Shown: positions 1 through 8,933 of the stretch, piece by piece
Numbering within the stretch: the stretch's first letter is position 1
Layout: every line of letters begins with the position of its first letter
Origin: Entamoeba histolytica HM-1:IMSS
Lineage: Eukaryota; Evosea; Mastigamoebida; Endamoebidae
DNA length: 16,559 nt
Direction: 5' to 3'
Assembly: GCF_000208925.1 (NCBI RefSeq)
Contig: NW_001915178.1
Span: 1 to 16,559 of the forward strand
Notes under the pieces: model-generated
Databases searched by the model: none
Told to the model about the DNA's origin: nothing
The model's input: only the letters and a program-made list of their open reading frames with translations
Translations under genes and position numbers: made by a program

Positions 1-890
1 AAAAGAAAATAAAAAGTGAATGAAGATGAAGAAAGAATAAAAGAATAAAAAGAAAGTATAAGAAGAAAGAATATAAAAATAATAAATCACAAAGATGTAA
101 TAAGAGAAAAGAAGAAATAAAAAGTGTATTTTTATTGTAAAAATTAGAAATATTCAATAAAAAGTGTCTAATTTAATGATGTAAAATGATTAGCAATATT
201 TTATTATTGAAAAATATTGTATTATTTTTTATGTTTATTATTTATATGTGTATAATTTCATCATGATGTTTATTATATAATCAATCATATGTTTTATATT
301 ATTATAACATATAATAAGTGATAAAATATAAATGAAAATGATATGAATATATGATATAGAATATAAAAAACAAAAGAATAATAAGAATAAATGATAAATA
401 AAAGGAGAAATGATAATCAATGATATAATAATAAAATCAAAAGATAAAAGATAAAATTAATATTAATATAATTAAAAAGAGAATAAATATAAAATGAAAA
501 TAGATATAAATGATAATAATATAAAAGATGAATAAACAAATAAACATATATATCTAAATATAAAAGAATAACAATAAGAAAATCGAAATAATATAAACAT
601 AAAAATAATAAAATAAGAAGAATATAATAATATATAGATAATAAGAATACAATGATATAAATAATATAAACAGAGAAATAAATATATAAAAATAAGATAT
701 AAATAACATATAAATAAAAGAATAAAAAGAATAAAAATAATTAAATATGAATCATCAAATCATCTATTTCATTAATATTTCATACAAAATGAATACAAAT
801 GATTATAAAATATAAACATAAATATTTACATATTGTATATTTATCATATTTATCATTTTTTTAGGAGCAAAATATAATAAGTGGAAAATT
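1..890. other. A-rich low-complexity spacer, no gene seen
   Basis: The plus strand is dominated by A, with recurring short words such as AATAAAA, AGAATAA and ATATAAA, few G and very few C. Stop codons are frequent in all plus-strand frames. Minus-strand open stretches, for example 238-420, encode only Ile/Leu/Phe/Tyr-rich sequence, which a T-rich strand yields by chance. No RNA gene, transposon end or tandem array was recognised. Confidence 0.6.
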
Positions 891-1079
891 CTATGGATGC
901 AAAATATTTTGCATCTTTTTTCTTTTTTGTAAATTATTTAGATGCATTTTTTCTTTGCTAATTTTCGTACCCGATACATTTGAAACAATAAAAATACTTA
1001 AATCTGAATTAAAGACAATGAAATAGGAGAAATGAAGAAAATGTTTAAGAATAGAAAATGAAAAGATTGTATAAGTCAT
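891..1079 (-). other. Short minus-strand open frame of doubtful reality (62 codons)
   Basis: This frame has a true ATG (complement of 1077-1079) and ends in TAG. Its first 35 or so residues are hydrophobic and aromatic. The rest is more mixed (SNVSGTKISKEKMHLNN) and Lys-rich, and the local base composition is slightly less extreme than its surroundings. Its final codons run through the perfect palindrome at 896-915. No family is recognised. It could be a tiny gene, the end of a decayed gene or chance. Confidence 0.15.
896..915. repeat. Perfect 20-bp palindrome
   Basis: GATGCAAAAT is followed directly by its reverse complement ATTTTGCATC, with the dyad between 905 and 906. A related partial copy, GATGCATTTT, lies at 941-950. 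The spacer around it is otherwise featureless. It could be a protein-binding site, a hairpin in RNA or chance; its GC-containing arms make chance less likely than for a pure A/T palindrome. Confidence 0.7.
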
Positions 1080-2040
1080 GTGTTAAAAGAAATAATAAAA
1101 ATGAGTATAATGAAATTTATCAAATTACACAGAATGAGAATAGTTCAATAATATTAATAAAATAATGATAGAATAAATTGAATAAAATATATTAATAAAA
1201 GGAAAATAAAAAATGAATAGCCAAATAATAAAATACAATGGGAATGACATGATAAAAAATTAACAAATAAAATAATGAAGAATAAAAATAAATGAATATA
1301 AATAAATTCAAGAAAATGTATATATTTGTATGAAATTAACAAATTAATAATTATATCGAATGATAAATAAAATGATGTAATATTTGTAATGATAAAATAA
1401 CAAAAAGTAAAGATAAAATAATAAATTATAATGTAAATAAGAAGATACAAGTTAATTATGAATTTATAAATGAATGAATATATGAAGAGAATAGCTAACA
1501 TAAAATATAAAATAAAATATAATGAAGAAAATGAGAATAAAACAATAGAATGAAATGAAAATAAAAAAACAACACAAATGAACATGATAAAAATAATAGA
1601 AGAATATAAAATAAAGAAATAATCAATAACAATGAACAAATAATAAAAGACAGTATATTTATATAAAATATAAAACAAATAAGAATAATAAATGAAATGA
1701 TAATAATTGGAAGTGATATAAATATAAAACTAATATTTATTAATAAAGTTAAATTATATAAAATTTATAAAGAGAAAATAAAACAAATTAATAGATTAAA
1801 AAAAGAAATTCAAATATTAATGACAATAAATGGAATAATAATCAAAAAAAGAAATAGTAAGAATATTGAAAGAACAAGATATTATAACTGAAATTTTAAA
1901 TAATGGTAACAGATAAAATGAATAATAATATGAAATAACTGATGAAATAATTTGTTGATATAAAAGAGGAGAATATAGATATAGAGAAATAAATTATGAA
2001 CCTGAAGAGAGTGAAAGTAATAATCTCAAATAAATAAAAT
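1080..2040. other. A-rich low-complexity spacer, no convincing gene
   Basis: The same A-dominated plus strand continues. A 174-codon minus-strand open frame (1154-1678) is almost wholly Phe/Ile/Leu/Tyr/Ser, and the lack of T on the plus strand explains its lack of stops. A 64-codon plus-strand frame (1697-1891) is Lys/Ile/Asn-rich with no recognisable motif. Near 1960-2032 a short plus-strand stretch reads like coding sequence (RGEYRYREINYEPEES) but has no start. Confidence 0.5.
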
Positions 2041-2390
2041 GAAATAAAAAATCAATATCTACTAAAACTTAATTTAGTCTTTTTTATTTCTTTACCGTAT
2101 TTATTTTGCTCTGGCATGACAATTAAAACAGCTCTTTTAGAGTACTTTCAATTATAAATTTATAACAACACCATTCATTAAAACTTATCACATATTTTGC
2201 CTTTTCTGTTTTGCTTGGGACTTAACCAAATTACTCTTTAGATTTAAAAATTAATATTTTTGAAACTATATGAAAAATAGAAAAGAATAAAGTTTGATAT
2301 TTTTAATGACTATTGTGAACGAGTTGTAAAATAAGTTAAACCCTCCATAGTACTTATCCTTTAATTGTTTTGAAATAATCATGAAACGTT
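2040..2390 (-). pseudogene. Possible scraps of a decayed minus-strand gene
   Basis: Base composition becomes more balanced here than in the 2 kb to the left. On the minus strand, 2382 to 2266 is a 38-codon frame starting with ATG and containing QLKDKYYGGFNLFYNSFT. Farther along the same strand, in another frame, about 30 codons contain KRAVLIVMPEQNKYGKE. The two pieces lie in the direction of the giant gene, downstream of its stop, and are separated by stops and frame changes. No family was recognised. Chance open frames of this size are common in such DNA, so the case rests on residue composition. Confidence 0.2.
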
Positions 2391-2508
2391 ATTTACAGTA
2401 AAAAGAATAAAAATTTGGAGAAGAGAAGTTTAAAGGAGAAAATTTCTTTATTAATCTGAATGAATCAAAATAAATAAATCAAAAGAAAGAAGTATTAAGA
2501 GTATAAAC

Positions 2509-2513
2509 AAATA
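2509..2513 (-). terminator. Likely 3'-end signal of the giant gene
   Basis: The minus strand reads TATTT about 17 nt after the TAG stop, followed by T-rich sequence. This matches the TA(A/T)TT element associated with Entamoeba polyadenylation sites. Confidence 0.35.
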
Positions 2514-2529
2514 AGTAAATCATTTTAGT

Positions 2530-5500
2530 CTATTTCTTAAATTCATAAAGCTTGGAGTGTCTTAAAGATTTTCTATGTACTAGTGGTTCAGATGATTTTT
2601 TCTTTTTGTCTTCTTCTTTAAAAGATTCAACTGTTTGTTTTAATGTACTTTGATCTTTCAATGTTTTTGCAATGCTTTTATAAACCAAATGGCCATTTTG
2701 CAATGTTACATCATCATTTATATTTGTGGTAATTGAGATTCTTTTTTCGTGAAGACGTTTTTGTTGTAAGGAATTTGGAAGTTTAGGTTTAACTTCATGA
2801 ACATCACTTTTAACTCGTCCAATAGATAATCTTCCTTTGATTGGTTTATGGGTTTGTTGTTCATTAATAACTGAAAACCTCGGAGTCGGTTGTTGGTTCT
2901 GATTGAGTGATATTTTTGGTTCTAATTGAGTGGATTGATATTGTATATTGTGAATATTACTTTCGACACGTCCTGAAGATAATTTCCTTATTCTTATGGG
3001 TGTGTGTGTTTGTAATTCATTAACAACAGAAATATTTATAGGTACATGTACTTGATTTAAAACACTATTTTGTGGAAATTGGGATATTTCTTTTATGCTT
3101 TTTCTTTGTGTTTCTGATTTAATTTCAGATAGTTTATTAATTTTTGTTTCTATTTGATGAGTTGTATGTATGGTTGGTTGAGATGGTAGTTTATGAACAC
3201 TAGTTTCAACCCTTCCAGTTGATAGTCTTGTTACTTTTGTAATTCTAGGGAAAATACTATTAATATTACTTTCAACTCTTCCAGTTGACAACCTCCTTAT
3301 TTTTATAGGCTTTGTGATGCTTTGTTCACTGACTAATGAAACTTTAACAGTTGGTTGTGGTTTGGTAACTACACTTTGTTCTTTTTCAATGTTTTGATGA
3401 CCTATACTATAAACATCACTCTCAACACGTCCAGTAGATAGTTTTCCAATTCTTTTTCTTTTCTTTTGAATTTCCAGTTGTTTTACGTCTTTGTCTTCTT
3501 TGTTTACTTTTTTTTCTATTTCATTTTGTTGGTATGTTTTCGAGATTTTTGGTGGTTTAGTATCACTTTCTCTCTTTTTATGAATGTCATGCCAATCAGT
3601 AAGATTGATAAGTTGTTTTTGATCAATGACATTAACTTCACTTTCAACTCTTCCGATAGATAATTTTCTTTTTTTTATTATATTAAGTTTTGGTTGTTCA
3701 TAAGTGACTGGATAAAAATGAGTATATTTTTCTTGACCTTTTATTAAACTTTGTTTTTCAAGTGAAGGTTGTTGAGTAATAATTTTAGTGATTTTTGGTG
3801 TTACATATTTATTTTTGGTACTTTGAATATCTAAATGAAGTTTTTGTATGTCTTGAACATTGTCACTACTTCTTAATGAAGATATGTTTTCTTGACTACT
3901 TTCATTAATTTTAAGTAATTGGAGTTGACTTGGATTTATCGGTTGCACAACATCCTTTGTAGTTCCTTCAGACAAATTACTTATTCCAGTTATTTCTAAG
4001 TTTAAATTTGGTATATTATAAATACCACTTTCAACTCTTCCAGTTGATAGTTTTCTTGTTTCTATTGGTTTGCGTAATGCTTGTTCATTGATAATTGAAA
4101 TATTAAGACTTGGTTGTTGATTAGGATTGATTGTAATTTTTCTTTGGTGTTGAACCTGATAATTTTTTAAAATGTTATGACTATTTTCAATACTTTTAGT
4201 TGATGACTTTGTTATTTTTTTCTTTTTTATTTGAATTTCTGGTTGGTTAGTATCTTTTTCAAGTGAAGTATTTTCATTGGTTGTACTTTCTTTTCTTGTT
4301 TTTGAATCTTTTTTTATTTTATTCAGTGATTCTGATAAAAGAAGTTTTGGTTGTTTATTATCAATTTCCTCTTTTTCTATATCTGTACCTTTCTTAGTAA
4401 TGTCAGGAGTAGAACCCTCTGAAATTAATTCTGAGATACCTTTCATCCCATTTTGATTTATTTTTTGTTCATTGGTATTATTTTGAATTTCATTAGCAGG
4501 AAGTTTAATTGTTTTTTCAGATAATTTAGGTATTTTTGTTTTTCTTTTTATTTCATCTGAACTTCTTGGAGCTTTTAACTTTTTTTCTTTTTGTGACTGA
4601 GAGACTTGAGATTGAATTTTTTTATTAACTTCTATTATTTTAGGTAATGTTACCTCTTTATCTAATTCTTTTTCTTGATCACTATGTACTATTTTATGTT
4701 CTATCTCTTTACCTTCTGAAATTACATTTTCTTCTTGTGTTTTTAATATGTTTTGTTTATTTTTATACTCTTTTTTTAATGTTGTATTAATTTTGACTTT
4801 TTCTTTTAATTCCTCTTCTTCCATTTTTCTTGGTTCATTTGATGTTATTGCTTTTTCTTCTTCTACAATTTGTTTTGATTCTGATTTTCTATCTTTTTCT
4901 TCTATTACTACTTCTTTTGGTTCTTCTTCCATTTTTCTTAGTTGACTTGTGTTTATTTCTTCTGTTATTTGTTGGTCATTTAGTACTACGTTATTTTCTT
5001 CTTCCATTTTTCTTGATTCATTTTGAAGTATTTCTTCTTCTGGTTTTTTTGGTTGTGACATTATGTCTTTTTCTTCTATTAATTTTTTAAATTCATTTAC
5101 AACTACATTACCTTCTGTTTCTTCTTCTTCTACTTGTTTTAGTTCATTTAGTACTACATTATTTTTTTCTTCTTCCATTTTTCTTGACTCATTTTGTTTT
5201 GTTCCTTTTTCTTCAATTACTTCTTTTGACTTTGGGATTGATTCTTTTCCTTCTTCTACTCCTTTTTGTTTTTTTGTTATAACATTATTTTCTTCTTCTA
5301 CTATTTTTCTTGATTCATTTGGTGTTATTTCCTTTTCGATTGCTTGTTTTGGTTTTATATTATTTTCTACTGTTTTTTGTGATTTTTGTTTTACATCTTT
5401 TTCTTTTACAGTTTGTTTTAATTCATTTAATGTTATTTCTTTTTCTTCTCGTACTTTTGATGTTTGTTTTTTGTCTTTTTCTTCTTCCATTTTTCTAAGT

Positions 5501-8500
5501 TCATTTGGTATTATGTCTTTTTCTACTTGTTTTGGTTTATTTAGTTGTATTTGGGTTTCAGGTTTTTTTAATTGAGGCGTTATATCTTTTTCATCTAGTA
5601 ACTTCTTTAATTTATTTAAAAGTATATCATTTTCTTCTGTTGGTTTTATTTCATTTGGTAGTAACTCATTTTGTTCTTCTAACTTATTTGATTTGTTCAA
5701 TTCCTTTTTTTGTATTTCCTCAGAGTTTTCTTTTGTATTATTTTCTAAACGCATCTTTTCTTCAACTATATTGATTTTTTTATCCACATTTATATGTTCA
5801 TTTATTTGAATAGGAATAGACACCCCAACTTGTTCAATAATCATTTCTTCTTCTTGAATTGGTTTTGTTAATAAAGAATTCGGAATATTACCTTGTGGTT
5901 GTGTTGGGTTTTTTGTTATTGCTTGATCTTCGTTAACATGAATTTGATCTTTTTTAAGTAATTCTACTTTGTCTACCTCGTTGTTTCTTTTTTCTTCTTG
6001 TTCTTGTATCAACTTCTTTGGTTCCCATATTCTTAACTCTTCTTTTATTTGTTTTTTCAAATAATCATCTTCCAACGTTGTTGATTCATCTTCTTCTGTT
6101 ATTGTTTGATCATCTTCAGGTATTTTTGGTATATCATCCAATGTTGGGTTATACTCTTCTTGTGGTAACATCTTCTTTTCTTCTGAACTTTTGAGTTGTT
6201 TTATTTCCCACTGTTGTGGTATGTTATTTTCTCCTGTTTTTGTTGAGCTATCCCAAGTTTTCTTTGTATCATTTTCATCAACTTTTGGTTCAACATCTTT
6301 GTATCTTAACACTTTTTCATCCCCTCCACTTCTTATTTCTGTGTTGCTATCTTTTCTTGTTTTTATGACAGTGTTGTTTCTTCTTTTTTCTTCTTCATTT
6401 CTATAAATAATTGAGTCCCAGAATTGTATTTTTAACCTATTCCATTTCTTTTGTTCTTCTTCTTGTTCTTTTTTTCTAGCATCATCTAATATTTTATTTT
6501 CTTCAGTAACTTTACGTAATTGCTCTGGCTCAATTATTTTTATTTGTGATAATCTTTCTATTAGCTTTTTTTTATCATCTTCTTGTAAAGCACTAAGTCC
6601 AACTATTAATGTTTTGGTACTCTTTTTTTTTACTGTTTTTTTATGTTTTTTGTTGTTAGCTTTTTTAGTGGACGTCAAATCAATACACTCTTCACCAATT
6701 GCCTCTTTGGTTTCTAATAGTTTTGTTGGTTTAATCTCACTTTCAGAGATTGGTTGATCAATTTCTTTTTGTTGATTTACCTTTTTTAAATGAATTTTTT
6801 TTGCAATACCTTCTTTTGTTTTTTTTTCCTGTATTGTTTGGGAGTCTTTATTTTCTTTTTTTAACTCAGAAACTTTCTTTTTAACACTATGATTTATTTT
6901 CTTTTTAGTTTCACTGATTTGCGTTGTTTTCTGAGTTTTGTTTTCTGAGTTGTTTATTAGAGATTGGTTAGGAGGATTATTTACATTTTCTCCAAAAGGA
7001 GAAAGAAGTCCTTGAGATTCAGTTTCTGGTGGTTTAGAGTATTCTTGAGGTTTAATGTTTAATGAGTCTTCAATTAATTTTTTATGAATTGAATGACTAG
7101 TTTTTCTTATTCCATGCTTAATATTATTTGAGTTTAGTTGATTAGCAATAATATCATCAATAACCTTATTTTGGTTCCATCCAAAAAATTCTTGTGTAAT
7201 ATCTCTAAATAACTTTTTATCAATGGTTAAGTCAATTGGTGGACTTTTTCGTTCTTCAATAAATGGAATATCTATTTGTTGATCAGTACTATTATCTGAT
7301 TCGTTTGTTTGTTTCTCTTCATTAAATGAAGTATCTTCATGTTGTTCTTTTTTACTTCTTTCAAGTTTTTTTATTATTTTGTTTATAGTCTCATTTCCAT
7401 CATTTATTTGTGTATTTGTATGTTCTTTTTGTTGTCCATCTTCATATCTTGTTGTTTCATCTTCTTGTGTTATTGTTTTATCTTCTTGTGTTATTGTTTC
7501 ATCTTCTTGTGTTATTGTTTCATCTTCATATGTTATTGGCTTTTCTTTTTTTAATGAGCCAGTCTTTTTATTGTTATCTACCATACTTGTCTTATGTGTT
7601 TGTTTTTTTATAACACTTTTACTAATAGTCTCTGTTTGTAGAGGAGTAACAGCGTTTTCTAACATTTTTTGCGTAAATGGACTATCGAGTTGATGTGAAT
7701 CAAGTTGGTATTTTCCTAGTTGTGGAGTTATATCAGAGTTAGCTAAAGGTTTAATAGGTTGAGTGGATAGAAATGGCATTTTGTTTTTAGGAAAGATAAT
7801 TGAAGAAGAGCGAGGACTAAGTTTTTTTTTTACCTCAACATTATTATTTTCTTCACTTTTTTTTCTTTTAACTAAATTACTACTGTGTCTTTCCAATAAA
7901 TTTTCTTCAAACTCCTCTGATGGATAAGTAAAAGATGGTTGATCCAATTCTGGTTTTTGTTCAACCTCAATACTATTAGAAACATTATCCCCTAAGAACA
8001 TTTCGTATAATTTATTTCTTCGTTTTTCATCACGAATAACATTAAGAGAAAAAGAGTTATGTGGAAGACGAACACCTAAATTACTCTTCATTAAACCAGC
8101 AACTTCTTTATTTATTTGAAGTAATAGTTCATAAGGAAATCCAAGTTTTGAAGATAAAAGTTTAGCTAATTTGGTATTTGAACAAACACCACCTTCTTTA
8201 TCACTAATAGTTAATATAATGTTTTCTATTAAATCATCAAAAAAGTCTTTAATTTCTTTTTTTCTTTCTTTTGGAATATCAAATTCATTAAAGACATCAT
8301 CCAATTCTCCAGGAATGTCGTCTAATGACAAAACACCGGTATTAATATTTTCAATAACATTTCTTGTTTTTATTTCTTCTTCCTCTTCTATTTCTTCACC
8401 ATTTTCAAGTATTGGATTAACAGGTCCATACAAGTCATTTATTACTTCATCTGTGAGTGGTATTTTATTAAGTGGCATTTTATTAGAACATTCTTCTACA

Positions 8501-8799
8501 AGTTTTTTTAATCTAATGATGTCATGTTGCTCAAATTCACTTTCTTCTTTTCCTGTTCCAGCTTTTTCCATAAGATAAAGTTCTTTTTCTATTTGTTTTG
8601 GACATCTTATTTCGACGTCATCTTTTATTTCAAGAAAATCATCACTAATTTCTTTTTTTAATGGTTTCTTATAATTATCTTCTACAACCATTGTAAGTAT
8701 TCCAGGAATTTCTTTTGTATTTGTAGAGATTAACCTATGTGTTGGAACTGGATTTATTTCCTTTACTACTTCTTCCTCTGTTGACTCAGAAAAATCCAT
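2530..8799 (-). CDS. Giant charged repeat protein, 2089 aa, function unknown
   Basis: This is a single uninterrupted frame from ATG (8799) to TAG (2530). An in-frame TAA lies directly before the ATG, which fixes the start. No signal peptide or membrane segment is seen. Residues about 160-270 look folded and helical (FPYELLLQINKEVAGL), and a second such patch is near 540-600. Residues 425-452 are four acidic heptads (EDETITQ type). A basic, possibly nuclear-targeting cluster (KKHKKTVKKK) lies near 715-728 and is followed by probable coiled coil to about 800. Residues about 1010-1410 are very Glu/Lys-rich with recurring RKMEEE. Residues about 1560-2000 carry seven LS(T/I/S)GRVES motifs. The Arg/Lys-x-Leu-Ser context suits basophilic kinases. 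A multivalent scaffold for the cytoskeleton or nucleus is an inference only; no family is recognised. Confidence 0.85.
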   Translation of the reverse strand: MDFSESTEEEVVKEINPVPTHRLISTNTKEIPGILTMVVEDNYKKPLKKEISDDFLEIKDDVEIRCPKQIEKELYLMEKAGTGKEESEFEQHDIIRLKKLVEECSNKMPLNKIPLTDEVINDLYGPVNPILENGEEIEEEEEIKTRNVIENINTGVLSLDDIPGELDDVFNEFDIPKERKKEIKDFFDDLIENIILTISDKEGGVCSNTKLAKLLSSKLGFPYELLLQINKEVAGLMKSNLGVRLPHNSFSLNVIRDEKRRNKLYEMFLGDNVSNSIEVEQKPELDQPSFTYPSEEFEENLLERHSSNLVKRKKSEENNNVEVKKKLSPRSSSIIFPKNKMPFLSTQPIKPLANSDITPQLGKYQLDSHQLDSPFTQKMLENAVTPLQTETISKSVIKKQTHKTSMVDNNKKTGSLKKEKPITYEDETITQEDETITQEDKTITQEDETTRYEDGQQKEHTNTQINDGNETINKIIKKLERSKKEQHEDTSFNEEKQTNESDNSTDQQIDIPFIEERKSPPIDLTIDKKLFRDITQEFFGWNQNKVIDDIIANQLNSNNIKHGIRKTSHSIHKKLIEDSLNIKPQEYSKPPETESQGLLSPFGENVNNPPNQSLINNSENKTQKTTQISETKKKINHSVKKKVSELKKENKDSQTIQEKKTKEGIAKKIHLKKVNQQKEIDQPISESEIKPTKLLETKEAIGEECIDLTSTKKANNKKHKKTVKKKSTKTLIVGLSALQEDDKKKLIERLSQIKIIEPEQLRKVTEENKILDDARKKEQEEEQKKWNRLKIQFWDSIIYRNEEEKRRNNTVIKTRKDSNTEIRSGGDEKVLRYKDVEPKVDENDTKKTWDSSTKTGENNIPQQWEIKQLKSSEEKKMLPQEEYNPTLDDIPKIPEDDQTITEEDESTTLEDDYLKKQIKEELRIWEPKKLIQEQEEKRNNEVDKVELLKKDQIHVNEDQAITKNPTQPQGNIPNSLLTKPIQEEEMIIEQVGVSIPIQINEHINVDKKINIVEEKMRLENNTKENSEEIQKKELNKSNKLEEQNELLPNEIKPTEENDILLNKLKKLLDEKDITPQLKKPETQIQLNKPKQVEKDIIPNELRKMEEEKDKKQTSKVREEKEITLNELKQTVKEKDVKQKSQKTVENNIKPKQAIEKEITPNESRKIVEEENNVITKKQKGVEEGKESIPKSKEVIEEKGTKQNESRKMEEEKNNVVLNELKQVEEEETEGNVVVNEFKKLIEEKDIMSQPKKPEEEILQNESRKMEEENNVVLNDQQITEEINTSQLRKMEEEPKEVVIEEKDRKSESKQIVEEEKAITSNEPRKMEEEELKEKVKINTTLKKEYKNKQNILKTQEENVISEGKEIEHKIVHSDQEKELDKEVTLPKIIEVNKKIQSQVSQSQKEKKLKAPRSSDEIKRKTKIPKLSEKTIKLPANEIQNNTNEQKINQNGMKGISELISEGSTPDITKKGTDIEKEEIDNKQPKLLLSESLNKIKKDSKTRKESTTNENTSLEKDTNQPEIQIKKKKITKSSTKSIENSHNILKNYQVQHQRKITINPNQQPSLNISIINEQALRKPIETRKLSTGRVESGIYNIPNLNLEITGISNLSEGTTKDVVQPINPSQLQLLKINESSQENISSLRSSDNVQDIQKLHLDIQSTKNKYVTPKITKIITQQPSLEKQSLIKGQEKYTHFYPVTYEQPKLNIIKKRKLSIGRVESEVNVIDQKQLINLTDWHDIHKKRESDTKPPKISKTYQQNEIEKKVNKEDKDVKQLEIQKKRKRIGKLSTGRVESDVYSIGHQNIEKEQSVVTKPQPTVKVSLVSEQSITKPIKIRRLSTGRVESNINSIFPRITKVTRLSTGRVETSVHKLPSQPTIHTTHQIETKINKLSEIKSETQRKSIKEISQFPQNSVLNQVHVPINISVVNELQTHTPIRIRKLSSGRVESNIHNIQYQSTQLEPKISLNQNQQPTPRFSVINEQQTHKPIKGRLSIGRVKSDVHEVKPKLPNSLQQKRLHEKRISITTNINDDVTLQNGHLVYKSIAKTLKDQSTLKQTVESFKEEDKKKKSSEPLVHRKSLRHSKLYEFKK
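2806..4050 (-). repeat. Seven LS(T/I/S)GRVES repeats in the giant protein
   Basis: Copies lie at residues 1584-1591, 1713-1720, 1787-1794, 1837-1844, 1859-1866, 1940-1947 and 1991-1998. The core is (R/K)LS(T/I/S)GRV(E/K)(S/T). Four copies (the first, fourth, sixth and seventh) sit in a longer unit of about 36 residues: QP(S/T)..(S).(I/V)NE(Q/L)....PI..R.LSTGRVES.I..I. The other three keep only the core. DNA copies differ at synonymous and non-synonymous sites, so the core appears conserved by selection and not by recent duplication. Confidence 0.9.
4800..5500 (-). repeat. Degenerate NE(L/S)RKMEEE repeats, Glu/Lys-rich
   Basis: RKMEEE occurs five times, with its Met at residues 1104, 1208, 1265, 1290 and 1326, plus one RKIVEEE variant near 1167. 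Most copies are preceded by NES, NEL or NEP and lie among VVLNELKQ and EEKD blocks. Spacing is irregular (25 to about 60 residues). The composition predicts a long charged helix or coiled coil. On the plus strand this appears as a run of (TTC)n with TTCTTCCATTTTTCT words. Confidence 0.8.
7444..7527 (-). repeat. Four tandem 21-bp units encoding EDETITQ
   Basis: Four head-to-tail 21-bp units encode EDETITQ, EDETITQ, EDKTITQ and EDETTRY (residues 425-452). The units are nearly identical in DNA, so this array is young or homogenised and may vary in copy number between strains. A diverged echo (DDQTITEEDESTTLEDD) lies near plus-strand 6070-6120. Confidence 0.9.
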
Positions 8800-8811
8800 T
8801 TAAATGAACCA

Positions 8812-8815
8812 GTTC
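8812..8815 (-). promoter_or_regulatory. GAAC element upstream of the giant gene
   Basis: The minus strand reads AGAACTGG, placing GAAC 13 nt before the ATG. GAAC is one of the three core promoter motifs described in Entamoeba, and its position is known to vary. The four-base motif alone is weak evidence. Confidence 0.35.
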
Positions 8816-8933
8816 TAATAAACTCTTTCATTTTATTCATTCAATAAGTTTTAATTTATGTGTTAGTTTCTTTATTATTTTTTATTACTTTCCTTTTTCT
8901 TTTTTTTTTCAACTTTTTTATCTAATAACAAAA

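Noticed and set aside
238..420. Minus-strand open frame of 60 codons
   Set aside because: Same low-complexity Ile/Tyr/Phe composition; no support for coding.
1154..1678. Minus-strand open frame of 174 codons
   Set aside because: It is nearly all Phe, Ile, Leu, Tyr and Ser. The plus strand here has few T, so minus-strand stops are rare by composition alone. No motif or balanced residue use.
1697..1891. Plus-strand open frame of 64 codons
   Set aside because: Lys/Ile/Asn-rich as expected of A-rich DNA, no promoter or recognisable motif.
3466..8578. Many plus-strand open frames rich in Ser, Phe and Leu
   Set aside because: All are shadows of the giant minus-strand gene, produced by its Glu/Lys codons read backwards as TTC/TTT/TCT.
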